From: Polynucleobacter sp.
GTDB lineage: Bacteria > Pseudomonadota > Gammaproteobacteria > Burkholderiales > Burkholderiaceae
Direction: 5' to 3'
Length of the DNA: 64,000 bases
NCBI RefSeq assembly: GCF_030693775.1
Contig: NZ_JAUXZY010000004.1
Coordinates: forward strand, 930,001 to 994,000
This document shows, in pieces, positions 57,358-64,000 of this stretch. The notes beneath the pieces were generated by a model. The model ran no database searches, was not told the origin of the DNA, and saw nothing but the letters and a program-made list of their open reading frames with translations. The position numbers and the translations under genes were made by a program. How positions within the stretch are numbered: the first letter of the stretch is position 1; each line of letters opens with the position of its first letter.

Positions 57358-58683
57358 TTGAGCGAATCAAGACCAGATCCAATTTGCTTCTCTAGCCTCG
57401 AGGCCTGGCTTAGTCACCTCGAAACGGCCCATCCGGTTGGAATTGATATGGGTCTTGAGCGGATTAGTCGGGTTAAAGCAGCGCTCGATCTTCGCTTTGT
57501 CTGCCCCATTATTACTGTTGCGGGCACCAATGGTAAAGGCTCTACCTGTGCTTTTTTGGAGAGCATTTTGCTAGCAGCGGGTTATCGCGTAGGCTGCCAC
57601 ACATCACCTCACTTACTGAAATTCAATGAGCGTGCGCGCATCAATGGCATGGATGCCAGCGATGCCCAGTTGCTAGTGCATTTTGCCGAGGTTGAAGCAG
57701 CACGAGTCAGTCTGCCTAATGCCCCCACGCTGACCTATTTTGAATTTACCGCTTTGGCCATCATGCGTCTATTCGCAGCAGCTAAATTAGATGCGGTTAT
57801 TTTAGAAGTAGGCATGGGCGGCCGTTTGGATGCCATCAATATCTTAGATGCTGATTGCGCTATTGTGACCAGCATTGATATTGATCACGCCGCTTTTTTA
57901 GGCGACACCCGAGAAAAAATTGCGCAAGAAAAGGCTGGCGTGTTTCGTGCCAATTCGATTGCAGTTTGTGGCGATCCAATGCCTCCCGATAGCTTAGTTG
58001 CCCATGCAGAATCCTTGGGGTGCGATCTTTGGCTCATGGGTCGTGATTACAACTTTCAAGGGGATAAACAGCAATGGGCATGGTCTGGTCGTGGCAAGCG
58101 CTTTAGTGGCTTGGGTTACCCCGCTTTGCGGGGCGCCAATCAATTGCTCAATGCTTCCGCTGTGATTGCAGCCCTGAGTGCTTTACGAGACCGCATCCCC
58201 GTTAGTGCGCAAGACATTCGCAATGGCTTTGCCATGGTGGAGTTGCCGGGTCGTTTTCAGGTTCTGCCAGGACAACCGACGATTGTGCTCGATGTAGCGC
58301 ACAATCCCCATGCAGCAGCGACCTTAGGGCAGGGCCTGGATAAGATGGGTTATCACCCCTATACCTATGCTGTTTTTGGCGCGATGGCCGATAAGGACAT
58401 TGCCGGCGTCATAGGACCGATGGTAGGCGTTATCGACCACTGGTTTTGCACGGACTTGCCAACCAGCAGGGCGGCAAGCGCGAGTGAGCTTGCTGGGTTT
58501 TTGGAGGCCAGTGGTGTCAAGCCTGATCAGGGCGTGGACGGTGGCATTCAGACCTTTGCAAGTCCTGGAGATGCCTACCAAAAGGCGCTTTTATCTGCAG
58601 GCGAGGGTGATAGAATAGTGGTATTCGGCTCTTTCTATACTGTCGCAGGCGTAATGGCTTATCGAAACAATCAGGCGCACTAA
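57358..58683 (+). CDS. folC: Dihydrofolate/folylpolyglutamate synthase
   Basis: A 441-residue FolC from the TTG at 57358, the likeliest start. A longer open frame reaches back into accD, and an ATG 30 codons on would cut off conserved sequence. The ATP loop is VAGTNGKGSTCAFLESILL, with GYRVGCHTSPHLLKFNERARI and DHAAFLGDTREKIAQEKAGVFR following, and LDVAHNPHAAATL in the second domain. It adds glutamate to dihydropteroate and to folates. dedD follows three bases after. Confidence 0.95.
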   Translation: MSESRPDPICFSSLEAWLSHLETAHPVGIDMGLERISRVKAALDLRFVCPIITVAGTNGKGSTCAFLESILLAAGYRVGCHTSPHLLKFNERARINGMDASDAQLLVHFAEVEAARVSLPNAPTLTYFEFTALAIMRLFAAAKLDAVILEVGMGGRLDAINILDADCAIVTSIDIDHAAFLGDTREKIAQEKAGVFRANSIAVCGDPMPPDSLVAHAESLGCDLWLMGRDYNFQGDKQQWAWSGRGKRFSGLGYPALRGANQLLNASAVIAALSALRDRIPVSAQDIRNGFAMVELPGRFQVLPGQPTIVLDVAHNPHAAATLGQGLDKMGYHPYTYAVFGAMADKDIAGVIGPMVGVIDHWFCTDLPTSRAASASELAGFLEASGVKPDQGVDGGIQTFASPGDAYQKALLSAGEGDRIVVFGSFYTVAGVMAYRNNQAH

Positions 58684-58686
58684 TCC

Positions 58687-59505
58687 ATGATTCGTCTATC
58701 CCAGCTGTTTAAGCGCGATTCTCAACCTGATGATGGGTTGCGTGCTTCGACACGATCGCGCACAGACGCCAAGCTGAATAGTCGTAGTTCGCGTGTAACG
58801 GCCGATGATCCCGTTTTAACCGAAGATCCGGAGCATCAACGTGCACGTCATCGGCTCATTGGCGCTGCCGTTCTGGTTTTGGTTGCGATTATTGTGTTGC
58901 CTCGGGTGCTTGATAGCAAGCCAAAGTCCATTAGCAATGATATCGCCGTAACCATTGTCAGTAGCTTGCCAGCAGTAGCTCCACCCCAGCCAAGCTCACC
59001 ACCATCCGCCGAGCAAAAGTCCGATGAAGTAAAAACGGCAACGCCACCAGTGGCGCCCGCGATCGCTACTCCTGCTCCTGTAACCGAGCCCAAAGAATCG
59101 AGCAAACCAACGCCAACAACCCCAGCCGCCGCATCTTCTTCAAAAGCAGTTGCGCCAAGCTCAGCCGACAAAACAATGGGGCTGGCCGCCGGTGAAGAAA
59201 TTGTCGTTGCTGCCAAATCAAATGCGAATGGGTCTGCTACCGCAAATGCCAACCCAAGTGCCTCAGTGAAGTTTGTAATTCAAATTGGCGCCTTTGCATC
59301 AGAAGAGCGCGCAAATGGTTGGATCGCAAAACTGAAAGAGCAAAAAATTCCGAATTATGTTTTAAATCGTACTGGCACTGACGGCACAAAATTGATTGCT
59401 CTCCGTGCAGGCCCATTTCAAGATAAAGAAGCAGCGGAAGCTGCCGAAAAGAAAATCAAGGCCATGGGCCTTACTCCCCGTGTGGTTGAAGTGGGGAAGC
59501 AGTGA
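58687..59505 (+). CDS. dedD: SPOR domain-containing cell-division-type protein (DedD-like)
   Basis: A 272-residue membrane protein. One membrane helix lies at about residues 58-75 (LIGAAVLVLVAIIVLPRV), a long Pro/Ala/Ser-rich periplasmic linker follows (about 95-185), and a C-terminal SPOR domain begins at VKFVIQIGAFASEERA. SPOR domains bind septal peptidoglycan lacking stem peptides. The gene order folC-dedD-cvpA-purF is the same as in E. coli, which supports the symbol; sequence similarity outside the SPOR domain is low in this family. Confidence 0.88.
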   Translation: MIRLSQLFKRDSQPDDGLRASTRSRTDAKLNSRSSRVTADDPVLTEDPEHQRARHRLIGAAVLVLVAIIVLPRVLDSKPKSISNDIAVTIVSSLPAVAPPQPSSPPSAEQKSDEVKTATPPVAPAIATPAPVTEPKESSKPTPTTPAAASSSKAVAPSSADKTMGLAAGEEIVVAAKSNANGSATANANPSASVKFVIQIGAFASEERANGWIAKLKEQKIPNYVLNRTGTDGTKLIALRAGPFQDKEAAEAAEKKIKAMGLTPRVVEVGKQ

Positions 59506-59531
59506 TCCTTCGCCCATTTACTGGATAGCGC

Positions 59532-60086
59532 ATGGACATTCTTGCCGCCCTCAAGCTAACCTCGGTCGACTATTTCGCCTTTGCTATTTTGCTGGTTTCT
59601 GCTTTCGTTGGAATCTACCGTGGCTTTTTTAAAGAGGTACTTGCCTTGGCCTCTTGGTTTGTGGCTGCATGGGTTGCTTATCACTACAGTAATTATTTGG
59701 CGATGGAATGGCTTTCCACTTTTCAGCTCGATGAGATGGTGCGACTTGGCCTCAGCTTTCTGATTTTGTTTATCGCGGTACTCATTGCGGGCAACTTCAT
59801 TGGATCCATGATTCAAAAGGCGATCATCTCCGCCGGTCTGAGCTCTACTGATCGATTTTTAGGTCTAGTCTTTGGCTTGGTGCGCGGCGCGTTTGTCGTG
59901 GTTGTTCTATCGACCTTGGCAGTATTAACGCCGGTTCCTCAAACCAATGCATGGAAGGCAGCAATTACCCGGCCTGCAATTGATGTTGCGATGGGAGTTA
60001 TTCAAGTATGGTTACCGTCTGATTGGGCGGCGAAGCTAAGCGCGCCTAACAGCGTTGTTCCTGCACCACCACCCTCAGGGAGTTAA
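59532..60086 (+). CDS. cvpA: CvpA family inner-membrane protein
   Basis: A 184-residue protein with about four membrane helices. SVDYFAFAILLVSAFVGIYRGFFKEVLAL is the CvpA N-terminal pattern, split here as SVDYFAFAIL and the GIYRGFFKE helix start, and DRFLGLVFGLVRGAFVV is in the third part. The E. coli homologue is needed for colicin V export and biofilm or bile tolerance. It lies between dedD and purF, as in enterobacteria. Confidence 0.93.
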   Translation: MDILAALKLTSVDYFAFAILLVSAFVGIYRGFFKEVLALASWFVAAWVAYHYSNYLAMEWLSTFQLDEMVRLGLSFLILFIAVLIAGNFIGSMIQKAIISAGLSSTDRFLGLVFGLVRGAFVVVVLSTLAVLTPVPQTNAWKAAITRPAIDVAMGVIQVWLPSDWAAKLSAPNSVVPAPPPSGS

Positions 60087-60091
60087 GTTAT

Positions 60092-61630
60092 ATGTGCGGC
60101 GTAGTCGGAAGTGTTTCGCGTTACCCAGTAAATCAGTTGCTGTATGACGCATTGCTGCTACTCCAGCATCGCGGTCAGGATGCGGCTGGTATTGCAACGA
60201 TGAATGGCAATTCATTTACGATGCATAAGGCAAATGGCTTGGTACGTGACGTGTTCCGTACTCGCAATATGCGCAGCTTGGTTGGCAATGTGGGGATTGG
60301 TCAGGTACGTTATCCCACTGCAGGTTCAGCGAGCAGTGAGGAGGAGGCCCAACCCTTTTATGTTAGCGCGCCGTATGGAATCATTTTGGCGCACAACGGC
60401 AATCTCACCAATGCGCCTGCACTGCGTACGGAGATGGCTTACCGTGATCGCCGTCACATTAATACCAGTTCGGATACAGAAGTTCTCTTGAACGTGCTTG
60501 CCGATGAGTTGCAAAAAGAAACCAATAGCGCTGCACTTGATGAGCAATCCATGTTTAAGGCGGTAACAGGTTTGACTCGAAGAGTAAGGGGCTCATATGC
60601 CGTGGTGTCCTTAATTGCAGGCTATGGCCTCCTGGCGTTCCGCGACCCATTTGGTATTCGTCCTTTGTGCATCGGCCGGATTGATGGTCCGGACGGTCCC
60701 GAGTGGATGGTTGCCTCTGAATCAGTAGCACTCGAAGGTTTGGGTTTTACCTTTGTACGTGACGTAGCACCAGGGGAAGCGATCTATATTGACCTTGATG
60801 GAAACTTTGTCGCCCAGCAATGCGTGCCCAATGCGGTCCTCAACCCCTGTATTTTTGAATACGTTTACATGGCTAGACCGGACTCCACGATTGATGGCGT
60901 AACGGTTTACAACGTGCGCATGCGTATGGGTGATTATTTAGCCGAGAAAATTCGGGCCGAAACCGATGTCAGTGAAATTGATGTAGTCATGCCGATTCCA
61001 GACTCTAGCCGACCAGCAGCCATGCAAGTGGCTAAGCGCTTAGGCATCAGTTACCGCGAAGGTTTCTTTAAGAATCGCTACATTGGGCGTACCTTCATCA
61101 TGCCTGGACAGGCTGTGCGTCGTAAATCTGTGCGCCAAAAACTCAATGCGATGCGGATTGAGTTTAAAGATAAGGCCGTCTTAATTGTGGATGACTCCAT
61201 CGTGCGCGGTACAACCTCCTACGAGATTGTGCAAATGGCGCGAGAGTCGGGTGCCAAAAAAGTGATCTTTGCATCAGCAGCGCCCCCCGTACGTTTTCCG
61301 AATGTGTACGGTATTGATATGCCAACCCGCAGCGAATTAGTCGCCTATGGTCGTACCGATGCGGAGATTAATAAGATGATTGGCGCCGATCAGCTGATTT
61401 ATCAAAGTGTTGAGGATATGAAACAGGCGGTGCGCGACATTAATCCAGAGATTCAGAATTTTGAGGCATCGTGCTTTGATGGCCATTACATTACCGGCGA
61501 CATTAACGATTCCTATCTAGATGCCTTAGAAGCTGCACGTACCTCTGAAACCGCACAAGCTGACCGCCAAAAGGATCCCGGCGACTTTGCGCGCTCCCAG
61601 TTGCACTTGCACTTAGCTACTGAAGATTAA
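60092..61630 (+). CDS. purF: Amidophosphoribosyltransferase
   Basis: A 512-residue PurF. The nucleophile is Cys2 after cleavage of the initiator Met (MCGVVGS), the glutaminase domain has LLLQHRGQDAAGI and GQVRYPTAGS, and the PRPP loop is VLIVDDSIVRGTTS. It commits PRPP to purine synthesis. It follows cvpA by five bases and precedes metZ by 13, so the run folC-dedD-cvpA-purF-metZ is one unit. Confidence 0.98.
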   Translation: MCGVVGSVSRYPVNQLLYDALLLLQHRGQDAAGIATMNGNSFTMHKANGLVRDVFRTRNMRSLVGNVGIGQVRYPTAGSASSEEEAQPFYVSAPYGIILAHNGNLTNAPALRTEMAYRDRRHINTSSDTEVLLNVLADELQKETNSAALDEQSMFKAVTGLTRRVRGSYAVVSLIAGYGLLAFRDPFGIRPLCIGRIDGPDGPEWMVASESVALEGLGFTFVRDVAPGEAIYIDLDGNFVAQQCVPNAVLNPCIFEYVYMARPDSTIDGVTVYNVRMRMGDYLAEKIRAETDVSEIDVVMPIPDSSRPAAMQVAKRLGISYREGFFKNRYIGRTFIMPGQAVRRKSVRQKLNAMRIEFKDKAVLIVDDSIVRGTTSYEIVQMARESGAKKVIFASAAPPVRFPNVYGIDMPTRSELVAYGRTDAEINKMIGADQLIYQSVEDMKQAVRDINPEIQNFEASCFDGHYITGDINDSYLDALEAARTSETAQADRQKDPGDFARSQLHLHLATED

Positions 61631-61643
61631 GTACACTAATAGC

Positions 61644-62858
61644 ATGGCTAGCAAAATTACCTCAAAGCGTCGATCACCCGACCTATCCAAACTTGCCCCT
61701 GAATCGGTTGCGGTTCGTGCGGGTACGCGTCGCTCCCAAGAGTATCAAGAGCATTCAGAAGCCCTGTATCTAACATCGAGCTTTTGCTTTAATAGCGCTG
61801 AAGAGGCGGAGTTGGGGTTTGCAAATGCCGAAACGGGTTTTATATATTCTCGTTTTACCAACCCCACCGTCAGCATGTTCCAAGATCGCTTGGCTGCACT
61901 GGAAGGCGGAGAGGCGTGTATTGCTACCGCATCGGGTATGGCTGCCATCATGACAACTGCCATGGCGCACCTCAAAGCGGGTGACCATGTGGTTTGCTCG
62001 CGTTCGGTATTTGGTGCAACTATTCAATTGTTTGGCAGTATTTTGGGTCGCTTTGGCATCACCACTAGCTATGTTGACTTATCCGATAACAAAGCGTGGC
62101 AGGCTGCAGTGCAACCCAATACCCGGATGTTTTACCTTGAGACGCCATCCAATCCCTTAACGGAGATTGCTGACATTCGTGCGATCGCCAAGATTGCCAA
62201 TAAAGCAAAGGCCTTGTTTGTGGTGGACAACTGTTTTTGTACGCCGGCATTGCAGCGGCCCCTTGATTTGGGAGCCGATGTCATCATTCATTCGGCTACC
62301 AAATATTTGGATGGTCAGGGTAGAGTGCTCGGCGGGGCTATCGTGGGTAAGAAATCCTTCATCATGGATAAAGTATTTCCATACGTACGCACAGCAGGAC
62401 CAACCCTGTCGGCTTTCAATGCATGGATTTTTTTAAAGGGCCTAGAGACCCTTGATCTCCGCATGAGGCAACAGAGTGCCAATGCACTAGCTTTAGCGCA
62501 GTGGCTTGAAAAGCAAGCGGGAGTTGAAGCAGTTTATTACCCAGGCCTAAAGTCCCATCGGCAATTTGCTTTGGCGAAGAAGCAGCAAAAAGCGGGCGGT
62601 GCAATTTTGTCTTTTGTTCTCAAAGGTGGCAAAAAGGCAGCATTTAAGTTAATCGATCAAACTACACTGTGCTCGATAACCGCCAATTTAGGTGATACCC
62701 GTACCACGATTACGCATCCTGCAACGACCACCCATTGCCGCGTATCACCTGAAGCACGTAAAGCCGCAGGCATTTCCGATGGTTTGGTGCGGATTGCGGT
62801 TGGCCTTGAAAATCCCGATGATTTGATCCGTGATCTGCAAGGCGGTCTTAAAAAATAA
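61644..62858 (+). CDS. metZ: O-succinylhomoserine sulfhydrylase
   Basis: A 404-residue Cys/Met-metabolism PLP enzyme of fold type I. The PLP lysine is in IIHSATKYLDGQGRVLGG, the N-terminal tyrosine is in FIYSRFTNPTVSMFQDRLA, and ITANLGDTRTTITHPATTTH is the substrate loop. MetZ enzymes make homocysteine directly from O-succinylhomoserine and sulfide, bypassing cystathionine. O-acetylhomoserine as substrate cannot be excluded from sequence. A terminator follows. Confidence 0.94.
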   Translation: MASKITSKRRSPDLSKLAPESVAVRAGTRRSQEYQEHSEALYLTSSFCFNSAEEAELGFANAETGFIYSRFTNPTVSMFQDRLAALEGGEACIATASGMAAIMTTAMAHLKAGDHVVCSRSVFGATIQLFGSILGRFGITTSYVDLSDNKAWQAAVQPNTRMFYLETPSNPLTEIADIRAIAKIANKAKALFVVDNCFCTPALQRPLDLGADVIIHSATKYLDGQGRVLGGAIVGKKSFIMDKVFPYVRTAGPTLSAFNAWIFLKGLETLDLRMRQQSANALALAQWLEKQAGVEAVYYPGLKSHRQFALAKKQQKAGGAILSFVLKGGKKAAFKLIDQTTLCSITANLGDTRTTITHPATTTHCRVSPEARKAAGISDGLVRIAVGLENPDDLIRDLQGGLKK

Positions 62859-62889
62859 GCCCGTGATAAAGCACATCACCCTTTTTGTG

Positions 62890-62915
62890 AAGCTTGCTTA
62901 GGCAAGCTTTTCTAT
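62890..62915 (+). terminator. Terminator after metZ
   Basis: AAGCTTGC (62890-62897) and GCAAGCTT (62902-62909) form an eight-base-pair stem with a TTAG loop, followed by TTCTATTT. The T-run is poor but the stem is strong. It ends the long leu-trp-purF-metZ run. Confidence 0.75.
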
Positions 62916-62939
62916 TTCAATCAGTACAGAACCGAAACC

Positions 62940-63569
62940 ATGGCAACTGCATTCTCAGACAGCACTGATTTTTGGAATAAGCGCTTTGATACGCCGGATT
63001 ATATTTTTGGCAGGGCGCCTAATGAGTATCTACAAACGCAAGCCAATCGTCATTTAAATAAAGGCGATGCGGCCTTGTGCGTTGCTGATGGCGAAGGGAG
63101 AAACTCGGTTTGGCTAGCAAAGCAGGGGATGCAGGTTGATGCATTTGACTTATCAGGAGTCGCCCTCAAAAAAGCGGTTGCGCTTGCAAAAGAAGAGGCT
63201 GCAGCAGTTCAATTTACGCTGGCATCGAGCGATTCCTGGGATTGGCAGCCAAACCAGTACGATGCCGTAGTCGGAATCTTTATTCAGTTTGCTGACCCAG
63301 TCATGCGCCTCCGTTTATTTGCGCAAATGGCTTCGACCTTAAGGCCTGGAGGACTGCTCATCCTTCAGGGATACACGCCCAAGCAGTTGGAATTTAAAAC
63401 CGGCGGACCTTCCATACTGGAGCACCTGTACACAGAAGATATGATTCGCACTCTAATTGGCGATCTAGAACCGATTGATCTATGTCTCTATGAAAAAGAG
63501 CTATCCGAAGGCCCAAAGCATACCGGGATGTCAGCTTTATTAGGTTTGGTTGCGCGTAAACCGTTTTAA
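62940..63569 (+). CDS. Class I SAM-dependent methyltransferase (TehB-like)
   Basis: A 209-residue methyltransferase. Motif I is VADGEGRNSVWLA, and the second acidic residue is in DAFDLSGVAL. The N-terminal DFWNKRFDTPDYIFGRAPN and the late FQ-rich fold resemble the TehB/tellurite-resistance and thiol-methyltransferase group. No tellurite genes are present. The gene is monocistronic between the metZ terminator and the convergent trxC, whose stop lies only five bases away. Confidence 0.87.
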   Translation: MATAFSDSTDFWNKRFDTPDYIFGRAPNEYLQTQANRHLNKGDAALCVADGEGRNSVWLAKQGMQVDAFDLSGVALKKAVALAKEEAAAVQFTLASSDSWDWQPNQYDAVVGIFIQFADPVMRLRLFAQMASTLRPGGLLILQGYTPKQLEFKTGGPSILEHLYTEDMIRTLIGDLEPIDLCLYEKELSEGPKHTGMSALLGLVARKPF

Positions 63570-63574
63570 CAAAA

Positions 63575-64000
63575 CTAAACGCTCCATTTGCGCAGAATAG
63601 TATTCACGTATTGCTCCAGTTCTGGCGGTCTGAGCGCGCCCGACAATCGGTCTAGTTCTTTTCCCCCTTTAAAGACTGCCAAGGTTGGAATTGAGCGAAT
63701 CTGAAATTGCGAACCGAGCGCCTGCTCTGCCTCGGTATTAACCTTTGCAAAGACCAGTTGGTTTGCATAGCGCTGGGCGGCTGCGGCAAAGGTGGGGGCG
63801 AACTGAGTGCATGGACCACACCAGGGCGCCCAAAAATCAAGCAAAACAGGCAGATGGTTTTGCCCCGTTACTTCTGCAAAATTACCTTGGTTTAATTCAA
63901 TTGGCAAAGACAGCAGGCTTTTTTTACAGGCGCCACACTGCGGATCCTCCGCAATGCGATCGTTTGGAAAGCGATTTTGCTTACGACAATGGGGGCAGCT
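63575..64000 (-). CDS. trxC: Thioredoxin 2 (TrxC), 5' truncated by window end
   Basis: The frame is open through base 64000, so the first residues lie outside. The visible 141 residues begin with a zinc ribbon CPHC and CGAC, the TrxC-specific N-terminal domain, and continue into a thioredoxin fold with the redox motif WCGPC (FWAPWCGPC) and the cis-proline in IRSIPTLAVF. A TTG at 63907 lies inside the coding region and is not the start. TrxC is a cytoplasmic disulfide reductase, in E. coli part of the OxyR response. Confidence 0.95.
   Translation of the reverse strand, partial: SCPHCRKQNRFPNDRIAEDPQCGACKKSLLSLPIELNQGNFAEVTGQNHLPVLLDFWAPWCGPCTQFAPTFAAAAQRYANQLVFAKVNTEAEQALGSQFQIRSIPTLAVFKGGKELDRLSGALRPPELEQYVNTILRKWSV

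Overview
The window looks like the chromosome of a small-genome betaproteobacterium of the Burkholderiaceae, most likely Polynucleobacter or a close relative. This is inferred from gene content and order, not from a search. The pointers are aceE-aceF-lpdA with a lipoyl domain on E3, a GntR gene before sdhCDABE-gltA, leuC-(entericidin-like)-leuD-leuB-asd-(FimV-like)-truA-trpFBA-accD-folC-dedD-cvpA-purF-metZ in one run, and DUF2863 and DUF3429 proteins. Genes are tightly packed. No rRNA, tRNA, CRISPR array, insertion sequence or gene-free stretch over 300 bases was seen.

Region 1 (1-10015) is the accessory part and is visibly more AT-rich in places. It holds the 3' end of an iron-dependent alcohol dehydrogenase, a LacI-type repressor, and a divergent run: a TauT/SsuT-type ABC importer (two permeases, ATPase, binding protein), a HisD-fold dehydrogenase that resembles sulfopropanediol 3-dehydrogenase (HpsN), an SDR dehydrogenase, a zinc dehydrogenase, and a class III omega-aminotransferase broken by one in-frame amber codon. 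The order HpsN-SDR-Zn-ADH matches what I recall of hpsN/O/P for 2,3-dihydroxypropane-1-sulfonate (DHPS) breakdown, so the cluster is proposed as a sulfonate catabolic island. A perfect 14-bp LacI-family operator match lies over the first permease start.

Region 2 (10012-16364, minus strand) has oligopeptidase A, folD, and a FixJ-type response regulator with a PAS sensor kinase. Region 3 (16394-22421) is the pyruvate dehydrogenase operon, with a consensus promoter and a large inverted repeat just upstream. Region 4 (22471-26204) has a phasin, an EamA exporter, a D,D-peptidase of the PbpG type and an IclR regulator. Region 5 (26279-37273, minus strand) is housekeeping: pyrD, the two N-degron transferases bpt and aat, a Nudix hydrolase, a fused pabB-pabC, cyclophilin, an HCCA-isomerase-like protein, rarA, DUF3429, 3-hydroxybutyryl-CoA dehydrogenase, a GST and a class I aminotransferase. 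Region 6 (37342-46734) holds yaaA, DUF2863, an MliC-like protein, malate dehydrogenase, and the GntR-sdhCDABE-gltA TCA block. The mdh/gntR divergent promoter carries a palindrome overlapping the gntR -10. Region 7 (46752-62858) is the long leucine-tryptophan-fatty acid-folate-purine-methionine run. Region 8 holds a methyltransferase and the 3' part of trxC, cut by the window end.

Together the core genes connect pyruvate entry (PDH), the TCA cycle (mdh, sdh, gltA) and branched-chain, aromatic and sulfur amino acid synthesis. The left-end island probably feeds C3-sulfonate carbon into central metabolism, but the enzyme that would release sulfite is not in the window.
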